Numbered from the stretch's first letter, positions 1 through 9,907 are shown. The stretch is 64,000 nucleotides of DNA from Agromyces laixinhei (GCF_006337065.1 NZ_CP040872.1:62001-126000), one strand, 5' to 3'. Translations and numbers: made by a program. The notes: generated by a model from the sequence alone, not told the origin.

Positions 1-478
1 GCCGGGCGAGGGGGTGGTCGCGGTCGAGCTCGTCGCGATAGGTGAGCACGAGCACGGCCGGCAGCGCGTCGATGCGACGCGCGAGGAACCGCAACGCGTC
101 GAGCGTGGCTTCGTCGGCCCAGTGCACGTCTTCGACGATGAGCACCGTTCCCGCGGCATCCGAGAGCTCGTCTCTGAGCGCGCCGAACACCTCCTCACGG
201 TCGCCCGTGCGCAGTGCCTCGCCGAGTCGTGGCCCGACGACGGCCGCAAGGTCGCGCAGCGGCCCGAGCGGGCGCGGCGTCGACATGGGGTCGCACGACC
301 CGACGAGCACTCGGAGGCCGCCCGGCGACTCCGCCCGCAGGGCGTTGACGAGACTCGTCTTGCCGATGCCGGCCTCGCCGTGGAGCAGCACCACGCGACC
401 GCGACCGGCCGATGCCTCCCGCACCGCGGCGCGCAGCTCGCCGAGCTCCGATTCGCGCTCGAGCAGGGCCGTGCTCAT
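1..478 (-). CDS. AAA-type ATPase / LuxR-family regulator, N-terminal part (cut by window edge)
   Basis: Only the N-terminal ~159 codons are in the window; the gene runs off the left edge. Translation from ATG at 478 gives a short lead followed by a P-loop (GEAGIGKTS) at about residues 34-42, and later a Walker-B-like segment (VLIVEDVHWADEATLDAL), then FLARRIDALPAVLVLTYRDE. This is the order seen in the AAA_16 module of large LuxR-type transcription activators, where ATP binding gates a C-terminal DNA-binding domain. The C-terminal half is not visible, so the LuxR assignment is inferred from the ATPase type. The gene starts 56 bp after the ccsB stop on the same strand and may be the last gene of that operon or have its own promoter. 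Confidence 0.75.
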   Translation of the reverse strand, partial: MSTALLERESELGELRAAVREASAGRGRVVLLHGEAGIGKTSLVNALRAESPGGLRVLVGSCDPMSTPRPLGPLRDLAAVVGPRLGEALRTGDREEVFGALRDELSDAAGTVLIVEDVHWADEATLDALRFLARRIDALPAVLVLTYRDELDRDHPLAR

Positions 479-534
479 AGAGCGAGCATGCTCCCGCGCG
501 GTCGGGGCTGCAACCTGGCGTGCCCTGAGGTCGC

Positions 535-1542
535 CTACAGGCCCGAGTAGGCGTGCAATCCCTTGAAGAAGAGGTTGACGACGGTGAAGTTGAAGAGCAC
601 CGTCGAGAAGCCGATGATCGCGAGCCACGCCGAGCGCGAGCCACGCCAGCCGCGCGTCGCGCGAGCGTGGATGTAGCCCGCGTAGACCACCCAGATGATG
701 AAGGTCCACACCTCCTTGGTGTCCCAGCCCCAGTACCGGCCCCAGGCCTTCTCGGCCCAGATCGCGCCCGCCATGAGCGTGAACGTCCAGGTGATGAAGC
801 CGATGATGTTGATGCGGTACGCGAGGTTCTCGAGCGTCTGCGCACTCGGCAGCGTCGCGAGGAAGGTGAGCTTCGCGGCGTTCGCGGTGGCCGCAACCGC
901 CTCGCGGCGCGCCTGCATGAGCTGCACGACCGAGAGCGCGAACCCGAGTGCGAAGAGGCCGACCGACGCGCTCGCGACGAACACGTGGATGACGAGCCAC
1001 ACCGACTGCAGCGCCGGCGGCAGCGGCACCGGGCTGACGTAGAAGTTCAGTGCCGCGACGCCCAGCAGCACGAGCACGAGGCCCGTGATGAAGGTGCCGA
1101 GGAATCGCAGGTCGTGCTTGGAGACCACGAGCACGATGAGGAACACCGTGGTGACGATGAGCGTGCCCGTGAGCGCGAACTCGTACATGTTCGCCCACGG
1201 CACCCGGCCGGCGGCGAGGCCGCGCAGCACCGTGGCCGAGAGGTGCAGGATCCACGCGAGCACCGTCATCGCGACGCCGACACGGAGCGCGGGCGAACGA
1301 CCGTAGGCGATCGCACCTTCCTGACGACCGGATGCGGCCGGCTTCGCCGCGACCGCCGGGCCGGCCGCCGCACCCACCGCGACGGCCTCTTTCACCTCGG
1401 CGGGAGCCGTGGCATCCGCGGCCGCCGTCGCTGCCGCCGAGCGTTTCGCGAGGTCGATCGAGAACGCGATGAAGGCGATCGCGTACACGACCATGGCCGA
1501 GTACACGCAGAGGATGGAGATCTCGTCGAGCGTCAACTGCAC
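535..1542 (-). CDS. ccsB: cytochrome c biogenesis protein CcsB (heme export/ligation, CcsA-type)
   Basis: 335 aa integral membrane protein of System II cytochrome c maturation; with ResB it carries heme across the membrane and attaches it to CXXCH motifs of apocytochromes. Several hydrophobic helices are evident, and the family tryptophan-rich motif WAEKAWGRYWGWDTKEVW lies at about residue 265, followed by conserved-looking His residues in the last helices. The N-terminal ~80 residues contain an Ala-rich linker after the first helix, common in actinobacterial versions. Start is GTG at 1542, 9 nt after the resB stop, so the two are co-translated. Last clearly recognised gene of the operon phosphatase-resA-ccdA-resB-ccsB. 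Confidence 0.93.
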   Translation of the reverse strand: MQLTLDEISILCVYSAMVVYAIAFIAFSIDLAKRSAAATAAADATAPAEVKEAVAVGAAAGPAVAAKPAASGRQEGAIAYGRSPALRVGVAMTVLAWILHLSATVLRGLAAGRVPWANMYEFALTGTLIVTTVFLIVLVVSKHDLRFLGTFITGLVLVLLGVAALNFYVSPVPLPPALQSVWLVIHVFVASASVGLFALGFALSVVQLMQARREAVAATANAAKLTFLATLPSAQTLENLAYRINIIGFITWTFTLMAGAIWAEKAWGRYWGWDTKEVWTFIIWVVYAGYIHARATRGWRGSRSAWLAIIGFSTVLFNFTVVNLFFKGLHAYSGL

Positions 1543-1551
1543 CGTTCTACC

Positions 1552-3348
1552 TTACGTCGAAGACTTCTCGATGGCACCGGCGGTTTCGTCGGCTGCCGCC
1601 GGGCCGGCGTGCTTGTCGGCGAAGGCCGTCACGGCGTCGGCGAGGCCGGGGTCATCGCCTCGGGCGAGCGCCGCGTACTCGAGCACGACCGAGCCGCCCG
1701 GCTTCGTCACGGCCTTGACCCACAGGCGGCGCCGGGGCACGAACAGCGAGACGAGCAGCCCGCCGAGGATGAGGGCCGCGAAGGCGAGCACCCACATCTG
1801 GGTCGGGTCGTGGTGGATGTCGAAGCTCGCGAAGCGCGAGACGCTCTGCGCATAGTTGCGATCTGCGGCGTCGGCGTCGGCGTTGCCGTCGCTGTCGGCG
1901 TCGGCGTCGGCGTCGCTGTCGGCGTCGGCGTCGCTGGCGCTGTCGGCCGCAGGAGCCGCACCGGGCGTGACGTCTTCGAACGTCACCGTGCCGAGGCCGT
2001 TCGGCAGTTCGACCGTCTCGCCCGGCTTCAGCTCGATCGAGTCGACGCCCGTATCGCCGCCGCTCAACTGGGTCAGGGTCGAGGTGTCGAGCGTGTACAC
2101 CGAGGTCGGAGTGCCCTCGTCGATGCCGAGGTCGCCCTCGTAGACGTTGAGGGTGAGCACCGGCAGGATCAGGTCGGGGTAGCTCGAGGTGTACGCGCCG
2201 GAGGTGAGCTCGGTCTGCGTCGGGTAGAAGAAGCCCACCATGCCGAGCTGCTCGGGCATGCCGTCGGGAACCTTCACGACGCCGATCGAGGTGAGGTTCG
2301 CGTCTTGCGGCAGGAACGGCACCGCGTCGGTGAAGACGACCTCGCCCTCGGCGTTCTTCACGGTGATCGTCGGCGCATAGCCGTTGCCGAGCAGGTAGAC
2401 GTCGGTGCCGTGCGTGTAGAGCGGCTCGTTCACCTTCACGGTGCGTTCCTCGGCATCTTCGCCCTGGCCCTGCACCGTCACGTGGGCCGTGAAGTCGAGG
2501 GGCTGGCCGATCGCCTCCTGGTTGCGCGTCTCGTACACCGCATCGAGGTTCTCGAGCGAGAGCCGGTACGGGGTGAGCCACGTGTCGGTGAAGAAGCGCC
2601 CGGGATTGAACGAGTCGAACGCCGCGAGCGTGTTCACGAAGGTCTGCCCCTCGACGATCACGCGCTGGCCCGAGAAGCCGAAGCCGCCGCCGAAGCCGAC
2701 GGCCACGAGCACGCCGACGAGTGCGGAGTGGAAGACGAGGTTGCCGGTCTCGCGGAGGTAGCCGCGCTCGGCCGAGACCGAAGGCACGCCGCGCAGCTCG
2801 TACCGCTCGACGCGGTAGCCGGCTTGCCGCAACTGCTTCGCGGCCGAGTCGATCGCGGCCGCAGCGGTGTCGCCCTCGGGCAGCGCGCGCTCGGTGTACC
2901 CGGCGAGCCGCGACAGGCGCGCCGGGGTGCGCGGCGGCCGAGCGCGCAGCGCCTCGAAATGGTGCTTCGTGCGCGGGATGATGCAGCCGATGAGCGAGAC
3001 GAAGAGCAGCAGGTAGATCGCCGAGAACCAGGCCGAGGTGTACACGTCGAACATCTGGAAGCCGTCGAGGATCGGCGCCAGCCCCGGGTTGTCGTTGAAG
3101 TACTGCGTGACGCCGTTGGGGTCGCTCGAACGTTGCGGCACGAGCGAGCCGGGCACCGCCGCGATCGCGAGGAGCAGGAGCAGCAGCAACGCGGTGCGCA
3201 TGCTCGTGAGCTGCCGCCAGGCGAAGCGCAGCCAGCCGGCGAATCCGAGCTTCGGCTGGGTGATGGGCGTCTCGCCGGGGTCCTGCTCGGCCGAGTCGAT
3301 GTGGTCGGCGGGCCGCGACGGCGCACCGGGATCAGATTGCGGGGACAA
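1552..3348 (-). CDS. resB: cytochrome c biogenesis protein ResB
   Basis: 598 aa membrane protein, partner of CcsB in the System II heme lyase. Hydrophobic helices are visible near residues 50-70, 100-120 and 205-225, then a large extracytoplasmic domain, and a last helix near 517-537 ([20 protein letters not shown]). The start is TTG at 3348; an in-frame TGA lies just upstream, so a longer start is impossible, and the start overlaps the end of ccdA by 17 nt. Oddity: residues about 465-497 are an Asp/Ala/Ser low-complexity stretch encoded by imperfect gtcggc repeats (about 1866-1946), sitting just outside the last helix. It is a length-variable linker by inference, not a conserved part of the family. 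Confidence 0.92.
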   Translation of the reverse strand: MSPQSDPGAPSRPADHIDSAEQDPGETPITQPKLGFAGWLRFAWRQLTSMRTALLLLLLLAIAAVPGSLVPQRSSDPNGVTQYFNDNPGLAPILDGFQMFDVYTSAWFSAIYLLLFVSLIGCIIPRTKHHFEALRARPPRTPARLSRLAGYTERALPEGDTAAAAIDSAAKQLRQAGYRVERYELRGVPSVSAERGYLRETGNLVFHSALVGVLVAVGFGGGFGFSGQRVIVEGQTFVNTLAAFDSFNPGRFFTDTWLTPYRLSLENLDAVYETRNQEAIGQPLDFTAHVTVQGQGEDAEERTVKVNEPLYTHGTDVYLLGNGYAPTITVKNAEGEVVFTDAVPFLPQDANLTSIGVVKVPDGMPEQLGMVGFFYPTQTELTSGAYTSSYPDLILPVLTLNVYEGDLGIDEGTPTSVYTLDTSTLTQLSGGDTGVDSIELKPGETVELPNGLGTVTFEDVTPGAAPAADSASDADADSDADADADSDGNADADAADRNYAQSVSRFASFDIHHDPTQMWVLAFAALILGGLLVSLFVPRRRLWVKAVTKPGGSVVLEYAALARGDDPGLADAVTAFADKHAGPAAADETAGAIEKSST

Positions 3349-4084
3349 AACCGGTGATCACCGCCTGCAGTTCGTACATCCAGATCGACCAGATGCCCGT
3401 CACCATGAGCACGCCGATCACGATGAGCAGCCCGCCTCCCGCGATGTTGATCGCGCGGATGTGACGACGGAGGAAGGCGAGCGAGCCCGTGACCCAGCCG
3501 AAGCCGGCGGCCACGAGCAGGAACGGGATGCCGAGGCCGATGCAGTAGGCGAGACCGAGCAGCACGCCCCGGCCGGCTGAGGCGGAGTCGGCGCTGAGTG
3601 CGAGCACGACGGCGAGCGTCGGGCCGATGCACGGGGTCCAGCCGAGGCCGAACACGAGGCCGAGCAGCGGTGCGCCGGCGAGGCCCGTCGCCGGGCGCCA
3701 TGACGGCTTGATCGTGCGCTGCATGAAGGTGAACTGCCCGACGAACACGAGCCCCATGAGGATGAGCAGCACCCCGGCGATGCGCACGATCACGTCGGCG
3801 TAGCGCACGAGCCATGACCCGGCGAAGCCCGCGACGAGGTTGAAGCTCACGAAGACGACCGTGAACCCGGCGACGAAGAGCAGTACGCCGAGCAGCAGGC
3901 GGCGGCGGTTCTTCCGCTCGGTGACGGCGTCGGCCGAGGCATCCGTGAAGCCGCCCAGGTAGCCGAGGTAGCCGGGCACGAGCGGCAGCACGCACGGGGA
4001 GAGGAACGAGACGAGCCCCGCGGCGAGCGCGATGGGCATCGCCGCGAGCAATTGCCCGTTCAGCACGATATCGCCCACGCCCAT
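3332..4084 (-). CDS. ccdA: CcdA-type thiol-disulfide electron carrier (cytochrome c biogenesis)
   Basis: 250 aa polytopic membrane protein of the CcdA/DsbD family. It moves reducing equivalents from cytoplasmic thioredoxin to the extracytoplasmic ResA-type thioredoxin. Six hydrophobic helices can be traced. The two redox cysteines stand in the expected motifs, [20 protein letters not shown] near residue 30 and [14 protein letters not shown] near residue 140. ATG start at 4084 lies 3 nt after the resA stop and the 3' end overlaps resB, so translational coupling is likely throughout the operon. Confidence 0.94.
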   Translation of the reverse strand: MGVGDIVLNGQLLAAMPIALAAGLVSFLSPCVLPLVPGYLGYLGGFTDASADAVTERKNRRRLLLGVLLFVAGFTVVFVSFNLVAGFAGSWLVRYADVIVRIAGVLLILMGLVFVGQFTFMQRTIKPSWRPATGLAGAPLLGLVFGLGWTPCIGPTLAVVLALSADSASAGRGVLLGLAYCIGLGIPFLLVAAGFGWVTGSLAFLRRHIRAINIAGGGLLIVIGVLMVTGIWSIWMYELQAVITGFVPAI

Positions 4085-4087
4085 GCG

Positions 4088-4681
4088 CTAGGCCTGCTCG
4101 GCGAGGAGGTCGTCGATGATCGTCTGCAGGATCGAGGCGTCCTTCACCTGGCCGAGCACCCGGGCCGCGACCCTGCCGCTCTGGTCGAGCACGATCGTCG
4201 TCGGCACGGCGGCGGGCGGCACCCGGCCGGCGAACGCGAGCTGGGCCTCACCGGTCTCGACGTCGAGCACCGAGGGGTAGGTGATGCCGTAGTCCGCCTC
4301 GAAGGGGGCGGCGGTGCCGGCCTGGTCGCGCACGTTGACGCCGACGAAGCTCACTTCGTCGGCGTCGACGGCGGTGTGCACCTCCTGCAGGATCGGCGCT
4401 TCGGCTCGGCACGGCGCGCAGCCCGCGTACCAGAAGTTGACGACCTGCACCTTGCCCGCGTCGTCTGCGGAGTCGTACTGCTCGCCCTCGACGGTCGCAC
4501 CACCGAACTCGATGGGCTCGCCGCGGTCGCCGGCGTCGTAGACGGTGATCGTGCCGTCGCCCGCGATGTAGTTCTTTCCGCTGCCCTCGCGGAACTGGTC
4601 GGCGAGCGGATCGCTCGTGCAGCCCGTGAGCAGCAGGGCGAACGCCACGGCCATCGCCGTCAACGACCGACGACCGCGCAT
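4088..4681 (-). CDS. TlpA/ResA-like thiol-disulfide oxidoreductase lipoprotein
   Basis: 197 aa. The N-terminus (MRGRRSLTAMAVAFALLLTGC) is a lipoprotein signal with lipobox LLTGC, so it is anchored on the outer face of the membrane. The thioredoxin-like domain has the redox motif WYAGCAPCRAEAP (CAPC) near residue 100, and the cis-Pro region VPTTIVLDQSGRVAAR near 160. It should keep apocytochrome CXXCH cysteines reduced for heme attachment, using electrons from CcdA. The start codon overlaps the stop of the preceding phosphatase gene (TGATG), so translation is coupled. This start was preferred because it gives a proper lipoprotein signal; upstream sequence in frame has no family character. Confidence 0.9.
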   Translation of the reverse strand: MRGRRSLTAMAVAFALLLTGCTSDPLADQFREGSGKNYIAGDGTITVYDAGDRGEPIEFGGATVEGEQYDSADDAGKVQVVNFWYAGCAPCRAEAPILQEVHTAVDADEVSFVGVNVRDQAGTAAPFEADYGITYPSVLDVETGEAQLAFAGRVPPAAVPTTIVLDQSGRVAARVLGQVKDASILQTIIDDLLAEQA

Positions 4682-5325
4682 CACACTGCTCCCACGTCGG
4701 TGGCCTGGGCGGCGAGTCCCGCGGCGGGGTCGGTGTAGCCGACCTCGACGAATCGCTCGCCGCGCCGCTCGAGCGTCGTGATGCTCGAGAGCGCGCAGCG
4801 ACGACGTCGGGGGTCGTGCGAGAGCGAGACGCCGGCGAGGCGCCGGTGCGCCATCCAGATCGGCAGCTGATGGCTGACGATCACGGCGTCGCCGTCGTCG
4901 GCCGCGTTCCACGCGTCATCGATGGCCGCGAGCATGCGGTCGGCGATCGAACGGAAGGGCTCACCCCAGCTCGGCTCCCACGGGTTCGCGAGCAACGGCC
5001 AATTCCGGATGTCGCGGAGCGCCCCGCCCGGACCGCGCATGCGCTTGCCTTCGAAGCGGTTCTCGGGCTCGATCACGCGCTCGTCGAGCACCGGCTCGAG
5101 ACCGAACGCCGCGGCGATCGGCTCGGCCGACTGCTGCGTACGCTGCAGCGGCGACGAGACGAGCGCGGTGACCGGCCGTTCGCGCGCGGCGAGGTCGTCG
5201 GCGGCGGCCTGCGCCATGTTGCGACCGAGGTCGGAGAGGCCGAATCCCGGGAGTCGTCCGTAGAGCACGCCCTGGGGGTTGAACACCTCGCCGTGGCGCA
5301 CGAGATGGATCTGGTCGGCCGACAC
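4681..5325 (-). CDS. histidine phosphatase family protein (phosphoglycerate mutase-like)
   Basis: 214 aa. The catalytic motif LVRHGEVFNP lies at residues 7-16 and the second histidine region SHQLPIWMAHR near 155, with the family Arg in ALVSSPLQRTQQSAEPIA. These place it in the branch-1 histidine phosphatases; the true substrate is unknown. It is the first gene of the cytochrome c biogenesis operon and its stop overlaps the resA start by one base. Start is GTG at 5325, preceded by TAGACT with a 7-nt gap, a leaderless promoter layout. This position in front of resA is inferred to be positional rather than functional. Confidence 0.9.
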   Translation of the reverse strand: MSADQIHLVRHGEVFNPQGVLYGRLPGFGLSDLGRNMAQAAADDLAARERPVTALVSSPLQRTQQSAEPIAAAFGLEPVLDERVIEPENRFEGKRMRGPGGALRDIRNWPLLANPWEPSWGEPFRSIADRMLAAIDDAWNAADDGDAVIVSHQLPIWMAHRRLAGVSLSHDPRRRRCALSSITTLERRGERFVEVGYTDPAAGLAAQATDVGAV

Positions 5326-5415
5326 GGCTTCCAGTCTAGAGAGCGCTTGCCTTTGAATCCGCCGAGCGCCCGAACTCACGGGTGGGCGGAGCCCCCACGG
5401 GTAGGATGGTCGATC

Positions 5416-6774
<1,359 letters not shown>

Positions 6775-6815
6775 CCCGCGCGCCGCTCGGCGACGGCTCC
6801 CCGTAGGCTCGGAGG

Positions 6816-7751
6816 GTGACCGACACCACAGCCATGGCCCGCATCGAGGGCGGCACGTTCCGCATGGGCTCAGCGGAGTTCTACGCCGATGAGACGCCGG
6901 TGCACGAGCGCACCGTCGCGCCCTTCGAGCTCGACCTGCACCCCGTCACGAACGAGCAGTTCGGCGCGTTCGTCGAAGCGACCGGGTATGTCACGGTCGC
7001 TGAGCGCCCGCTCGACCCGGTCGACTTCCCGGGCGTCGACCCCGCCGACCTCGTGCCCGGCGGGCTCGTGTTCACGCCCACCGCCGGCCCCGTCGACCTG
7101 CGCGAGTGGCGGCAGTGGTGGCGCTGGGGAGCCGGCGCGAGTTGGCGGCATCCGTTCGGCCCCGAGGCATCCGCCGCGTTCGTCGACGCGCTCGCCGACC
7201 GCCCCACTCATCCGGTCGTGCAAGTGAGCTTCGCGGATGCCTCGGCCTACGCCGAATGGGCGGGCAAGCGCCTGCCCACCGAGGCCGAGGCCGAGTTCGC
7301 CGCCCGCGGCGGACTCGATGGTGCGCGCTTCGCCTGGGGCGACGAGGAGTTCCCGGGCGGCCGGCTCATGGTGAACCGCTGGCAGGGTTCCTTCCCGTAC
7401 CGCAACACCGGCGCAGAGGGGTGGGTCGGCACCTCGCCCGTCATGACGTTCCCGGCGAACGGCTACGGCCTCTTCGACGTCACCGGCAATGTCTGGGAGT
7501 GGACCACCGACTTCTACACCGCGCGCCACAATCCGCCGGGCACGGAAGCGGTCGATGCCGAACGACGCCCCAACCTGCTCGCCGCGGCGTCCGCCGAACC
7601 GGGCTCGCGCATCCCCCGCCGCGTGCTCAAGGGCGGCTCCCACCTCTGCTCCCCCGACTACTGCCTGCGCTACCGCCCGTCGGCACGATCGCCGCAGGCC
7701 GACGACTCGGCGACGACGCACATCGGATTCCGCTGCGCCCGCGACGCCTGA
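6816..7751 (+). CDS. formylglycine-generating enzyme (FGE/SUMF1 family)
   Basis: 311 aa. Opens with IEGGTFRMGSAEFYADETPVH and continues through the C-type-lectin-like FGE fold (NVWEWTTDFY). The two copper-binding cysteines of true FGEs are present in GGSHLCSPDYCLRYRPSAR near residue 275, followed by DSATTHIGFRCA. This suggests a real sulfatase-activating oxidase that converts a Cys in sulfatase CXPXR motifs to formylglycine, rather than a generic SUMF1-domain protein. No sulfatase gene is adjacent. GTG at 6816 is 6 nt after TAGGCT, indicating a leaderless mRNA; the GGAGG just before the start is too close to act as a normal ribosome site. ATG at 6834 is the alternative start. Confidence 0.92.
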   Translation: MTDTTAMARIEGGTFRMGSAEFYADETPVHERTVAPFELDLHPVTNEQFGAFVEATGYVTVAERPLDPVDFPGVDPADLVPGGLVFTPTAGPVDLREWRQWWRWGAGASWRHPFGPEASAAFVDALADRPTHPVVQVSFADASAYAEWAGKRLPTEAEAEFAARGGLDGARFAWGDEEFPGGRLMVNRWQGSFPYRNTGAEGWVGTSPVMTFPANGYGLFDVTGNVWEWTTDFYTARHNPPGTEAVDAERRPNLLAAASAEPGSRIPRRVLKGGSHLCSPDYCLRYRPSARSPQADDSATTHIGFRCARDA

Positions 7752-7822
7752 CCGCACGTCGACCCCTCGTCGACCCCACGACCTCAACCTCTCGCCCTCA
7801 CGCTTGCGCTCACGCGTGCATG

Positions 7823-7846
7823 CACGCACGCACGCACGCACGCACG
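7823..7846. repeat. CACG tetranucleotide microsatellite (6 units)
   Basis: Six perfect CACG units in a row, flanked by related gcgtgcatg sequence, 70 bp after the FGE stop codon. A similar but less regular CA/CACG tract forms the leader of the sugar-binding protein gene at 62622-62694. It could be prone to slippage; no function is evident here. Confidence 0.85.
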
Positions 7847-7866
7847 CTGCGATTGATCCCGAATTC

Positions 7867-7998
7867 CGTATGCCAGTTCCCCCTCAATAGACCAACGATC
7901 CACAACGTCAGACCAACGATCCACAACGTCCTGAGACATGAACCATCCACGAGGTCATGAGACTTCACACCTCATCGATGAGGCGGAACTGGCATACG
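7867..7998. repeat. inverted-repeat-bounded element with internal direct repeats
   Basis: A 20-bp left arm (7867-7886) and right arm (7979-7998) are inverted copies with one mismatch (core CGTATGCCAGTTCC / GGAACTGGCATACG). Between them are two perfect adjacent 21-bp direct repeats (7889-7909 and 7910-7930, core CCAACGATCCACAACGTC), followed by a looser related segment ending in CATCCACGAGGTCATGAGAC (about 7944-7963). There is no transposase. The layout resembles a miniature transposable element or an IS end with transposase-binding repeats; that reading is inference. Confidence 0.7.
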
Positions 7999-8111
7999 TG
8001 ATACGCGAAGAACGCAGCAGGTAGTCGGTACCCGTGAACGCCACGAGCGATGCGAGCCGGCCGTGACAACCGCCGGTGGAGAAGGCGCGGGCGAGTTCGA
8101 TCAGTCGACGA

Positions 8112-8381
8112 TCAGCCGGCGAGGAGCGCCGTCTTCAGCCGCACCGGGTCGATGCGCCAGTAGTTGTGCACGACGTCGTCGATGAGCACGACCGGGATCT
8201 CTTCCGCGTACCGGGCGCGCAGTTCGTCATCGTCGAGGATCGAGACCTCGTCGAGGTGCATGCGCAGCGGGGCATCCGTCGCCTCGATCTCGGCCATCAC
8301 CGCCTGGACGACCTCCCGCGCGTCATCGCACAGGTGGCAGCCGGGCTTGCCGACCAGGGTGAGACGGATGTCGCGTGGCAT
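8112..8381 (-). CDS. glutaredoxin-like thioredoxin-fold protein (DUF836 type)
   Basis: 89 aa single-domain protein starting MPRDIRLTLVGKPGCHLCDDAREV. The CHLC redox pair near residue 15 and the cis-Pro segment EIPVVLIDD near 64 define a glutaredoxin/thioredoxin fold. The physiological partner is unknown. ATG at 8381 is preceded by TAGCAT with a 6-nt gap, so it is probably translated from a leaderless mRNA. It lies downstream of the bS22 gene on the same strand, but with its own apparent promoter. Confidence 0.88.
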   Translation of the reverse strand: MPRDIRLTLVGKPGCHLCDDAREVVQAVMAEIEATDAPLRMHLDEVSILDDDELRARYAEEIPVVLIDDVVHNYWRIDPVRLKTALLAG

Positions 8382-8456
8382 GGTTCGATGCTACGTCGCG
8401 GGCGCAGCGAAAAGCGCCAGGCCGCAGGGCCTGACGCTCAGCCGAGTCTCGAAGGA

Positions 8457-8555
8457 CTACTTCTTGTTGCGACGCTGGTGGCGCGTCTTGCGAAGCAGCT
8501 TGCGGTGCTTCTTCTTCGCCATACGCTTGCGGCGCTTCTTGATGACGGAACCCAT
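8457..8555 (-). CDS. small ribosomal protein bS22 (AURKAIP1/COX24-domain peptide)
   Basis: A 32-residue, extremely basic peptide starting MGSVIKKRRKRMAKKKHRKL and ending QRRNKK, with a TAG stop. This matches in length and sequence style the actinobacterial bS22 protein seen on mycobacterial 30S subunits near the decoding centre. It is short enough to be missed by length-filtered gene finding. It is not obviously co-transcribed with neighbours. High confidence because the whole peptide matches the family, with the invariant KKRRKRM...KKHRK core. Confidence 0.93.
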   Translation of the reverse strand: MGSVIKKRRKRMAKKKHRKLLRKTRHQRRNKK

Positions 8556-8673
8556 CAGAACCTCACAGAAAAGATCGAGTCGGACGCGCGTGCCGCGTCC
8601 GGAGGCCAGAGAGCCTCGGGGTAGTCTACCGGATCGAAACAGCAGCCTTCGCCCGATGAGCTAGCGTCGAGGG

Positions 8674-9183
8674 GTGCCCCGCCCCGATCTCGTGATCCGA
8701 ACGACCGAAGAGTCGGACTGGCAGGCCGTTCGCACGCTGCGTCTCGAGATGCTGCGCGACACCCCGCTCGCCTACGGTGAGACGCTCGCCGCGGCCCTCG
8801 AGGTCGGCGAACCGGTGTGGCGTGCACGTGCCGCCCGCGGCACGACGCCCGGCCAGACCTCGATCGTCGCGATCGACGGCGACCGCTGGATCGGCCACAT
8901 GGGCGGCTACATTCCGGATGCCTCGACGGGCCCGCTGCTCGTCGGCGTCTACGTCAGCCCCGACCACCGCGGCGACGCGGCCGGCGTCTCACGACTGTTG
9001 CTCGGCGCCGTCGAGGAGTGGGCGCGCGGGTTCGGCCGCACGCTGCGGCTCGAGGTGCACGAAGGCAATCCGCGGGCGATCCGCTTCTACGAGAAGCTCG
9101 GATTCACGCTCACGGGCCGGAGCCGCGAATACGAACTCGCGCCCGGCGGCCTCGAACTCGAGATGATCAAGCCGCTCGCTTGA
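8674..9183 (+). CDS. GNAT-family N-acetyltransferase
   Basis: 169 aa. The N-terminal IRTTEESDWQAVRTLRLEML and the acetyl-CoA-binding region VYVSPDHRGDAAGVSRLLLG (about residues 92-111), followed by LEVHEGNPRAIRFYEKLGF, are classic GNAT motifs A and B. The motif A loop reads RGDAAG rather than the usual R/QGxGxG/A, a mild deviation. Substrate is unknown. GTG start at 8674 lies 6 nt after TAGCGT, a leaderless layout. Its 3' end abuts the remnant of another gene (next entry). Confidence 0.9.
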   Translation: MPRPDLVIRTTEESDWQAVRTLRLEMLRDTPLAYGETLAAALEVGEPVWRARAARGTTPGQTSIVAIDGDRWIGHMGGYIPDASTGPLLVGVYVSPDHRGDAAGVSRLLLGAVEEWARGFGRTLRLEVHEGNPRAIRFYEKLGFTLTGRSREYELAPGGLELEMIKPLA

Positions 9184-9388
9184 GACAGAGGGGCTCGGCG
9201 TCGTCGGCGTGACGGGCGGTGCGAACGTGCCGCGCAACAACCGGCTTGCCGCGCCGGCCGAGAAGGATGCCGCGGCGCTCGCCGCCGCCTGGCAGGAGTT
9301 CCGCCCGGGCTGGCTCGCGTGTAACCACGTGCGCACGACCACCTCGACCGCGGCGTGTCTGGCATTCGTGCTCGCCCTCGCGGGCTGA
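9182..9388 (+). pseudogene. 5'-truncated remnant of a DUF1772 (anthrone oxygenase-like) membrane protein gene
   Basis: Directly at the stop codon of the GNAT gene an open frame reads LGVVGVTGGANVPRNNRLAA, then AALAAAWQEFRPGWLACNHV, RTTTSTAACLAFVLALAG and a stop at 9386-9388. This is the pattern of the C-terminal half of DUF1772 proteins: NVP-x-NN motif, W-x2-F-x3-W, NxVRT-x2-STAA, last helix. No start codon or N-terminal half precedes it; the frame runs back into the GNAT gene. It is most likely a decayed remnant left by a deletion that joined the two genes. GTG at 9209 could still start a 59-aa peptide, but that would lack the first helices. Confidence 0.65.
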
Positions 9389-9394
9389 GCAGGG

Positions 9395-9835
9395 TCAGCG
9401 TCGCTTCTTCGGAGCCACGACCGCGGTGACCTGGTGTGCGGTCTCGGCGAACGCCTTGCCGATGGCCGAGGCGAACGCGACCTGCTCCTCGTTCAGCGGC
9501 ACCTCGCCTCGCGCACCGGCACTCGCGAGCGTCGCGGCGTCGGCCGCGGCATCCGTCGACACGAAGGGGATGAGCCAATCTTCGAGGGTCTCGAGCGGGG
9601 CGCGGTCGAGCCGGTAGTAGCGGTGCTGGCCCTCTTCGCGCACGGCGACGAGACCGGACTCGCGCAGTACCTTCAGGTGCTTGGAGACCGTCGGCTGACT
9701 TGCGCCGAGCGCAGTCACGATCTCGGAGACGCTGATCTCGCCGCCCGACGTCGGCACGTCCGATTCGCGCTCGAGAAGAACGGCGAGAATATCGCGCCGC
9801 GTCGAATCCGCCACCACGTCGAAGATGTCCGCCAT
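9395..9835 (-). CDS. ArsR-family winged-helix transcription regulator
   Basis: 146 aa. Starts MADIFDVVADSTRRDILAVLLE, and the recognition helix segment ASQPTVSKHLKVLRESGLVAVREEGQHRYYRL is typical of ArsR-type repressors. No metal-binding cysteine cluster is visible, so it is unlikely to be a metal sensor. The C-terminal ~50 residues are less conserved and end in a basic KKRR tail. ATG at 9835 lies 6 nt after TAGCCT (leaderless). A perfect dyad between this gene and divergent trkH may be its operator. Confidence 0.9.
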   Translation of the reverse strand: MADIFDVVADSTRRDILAVLLERESDVPTSGGEISVSEIVTALGASQPTVSKHLKVLRESGLVAVREEGQHRYYRLDRAPLETLEDWLIPFVSTDAAADAATLASAGARGEVPLNEEQVAFASAIGKAFAETAHQVTAVVAPKKRR

Positions 9836-9850
9836 GCCCCAAGGCTAGTC

Positions 9851-9866
9851 ACTCCCGACGGGGAGT
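9851..9866. promoter_or_regulatory. dyad between arsR and trkH, candidate ArsR operator
   Basis: ACTCCC-GACG-GGGAGT, a perfect 6-bp inverted repeat with 4-bp centre, just upstream of the -10 box of the arsR-type gene and 42 bp before the trkH start. Position fits autorepression and possible control of trkH. The assignment to this regulator is inference. Confidence 0.45.
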
Positions 9867-9907
9867 ACCATGACTCACGCGTTCGGTGACGGCACAGAGG
9901 GGGCTCG

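Larger units (their letters stand above)
7752..8111. other. 360-bp intergenic region with structured repeats
   Basis: No convincing coding sequence on either strand. It holds a CACG tetranucleotide run, then a 132-bp block bounded by long inverted repeats and containing two adjacent direct repeats (listed separately). The 110 bp closest to the glutaredoxin-like gene show no recognisable element. Confidence 0.6.

Noticed and set aside
553..3357. 934-codon open frame on the plus strand across the cytochrome c genes
   Set aside because: It is antisense to ccsB and resB, consists of Arg/Asp/Glu/Val-rich non-family sequence typical of the reverse frame of high-GC genes, and the opposite strand has clear families.
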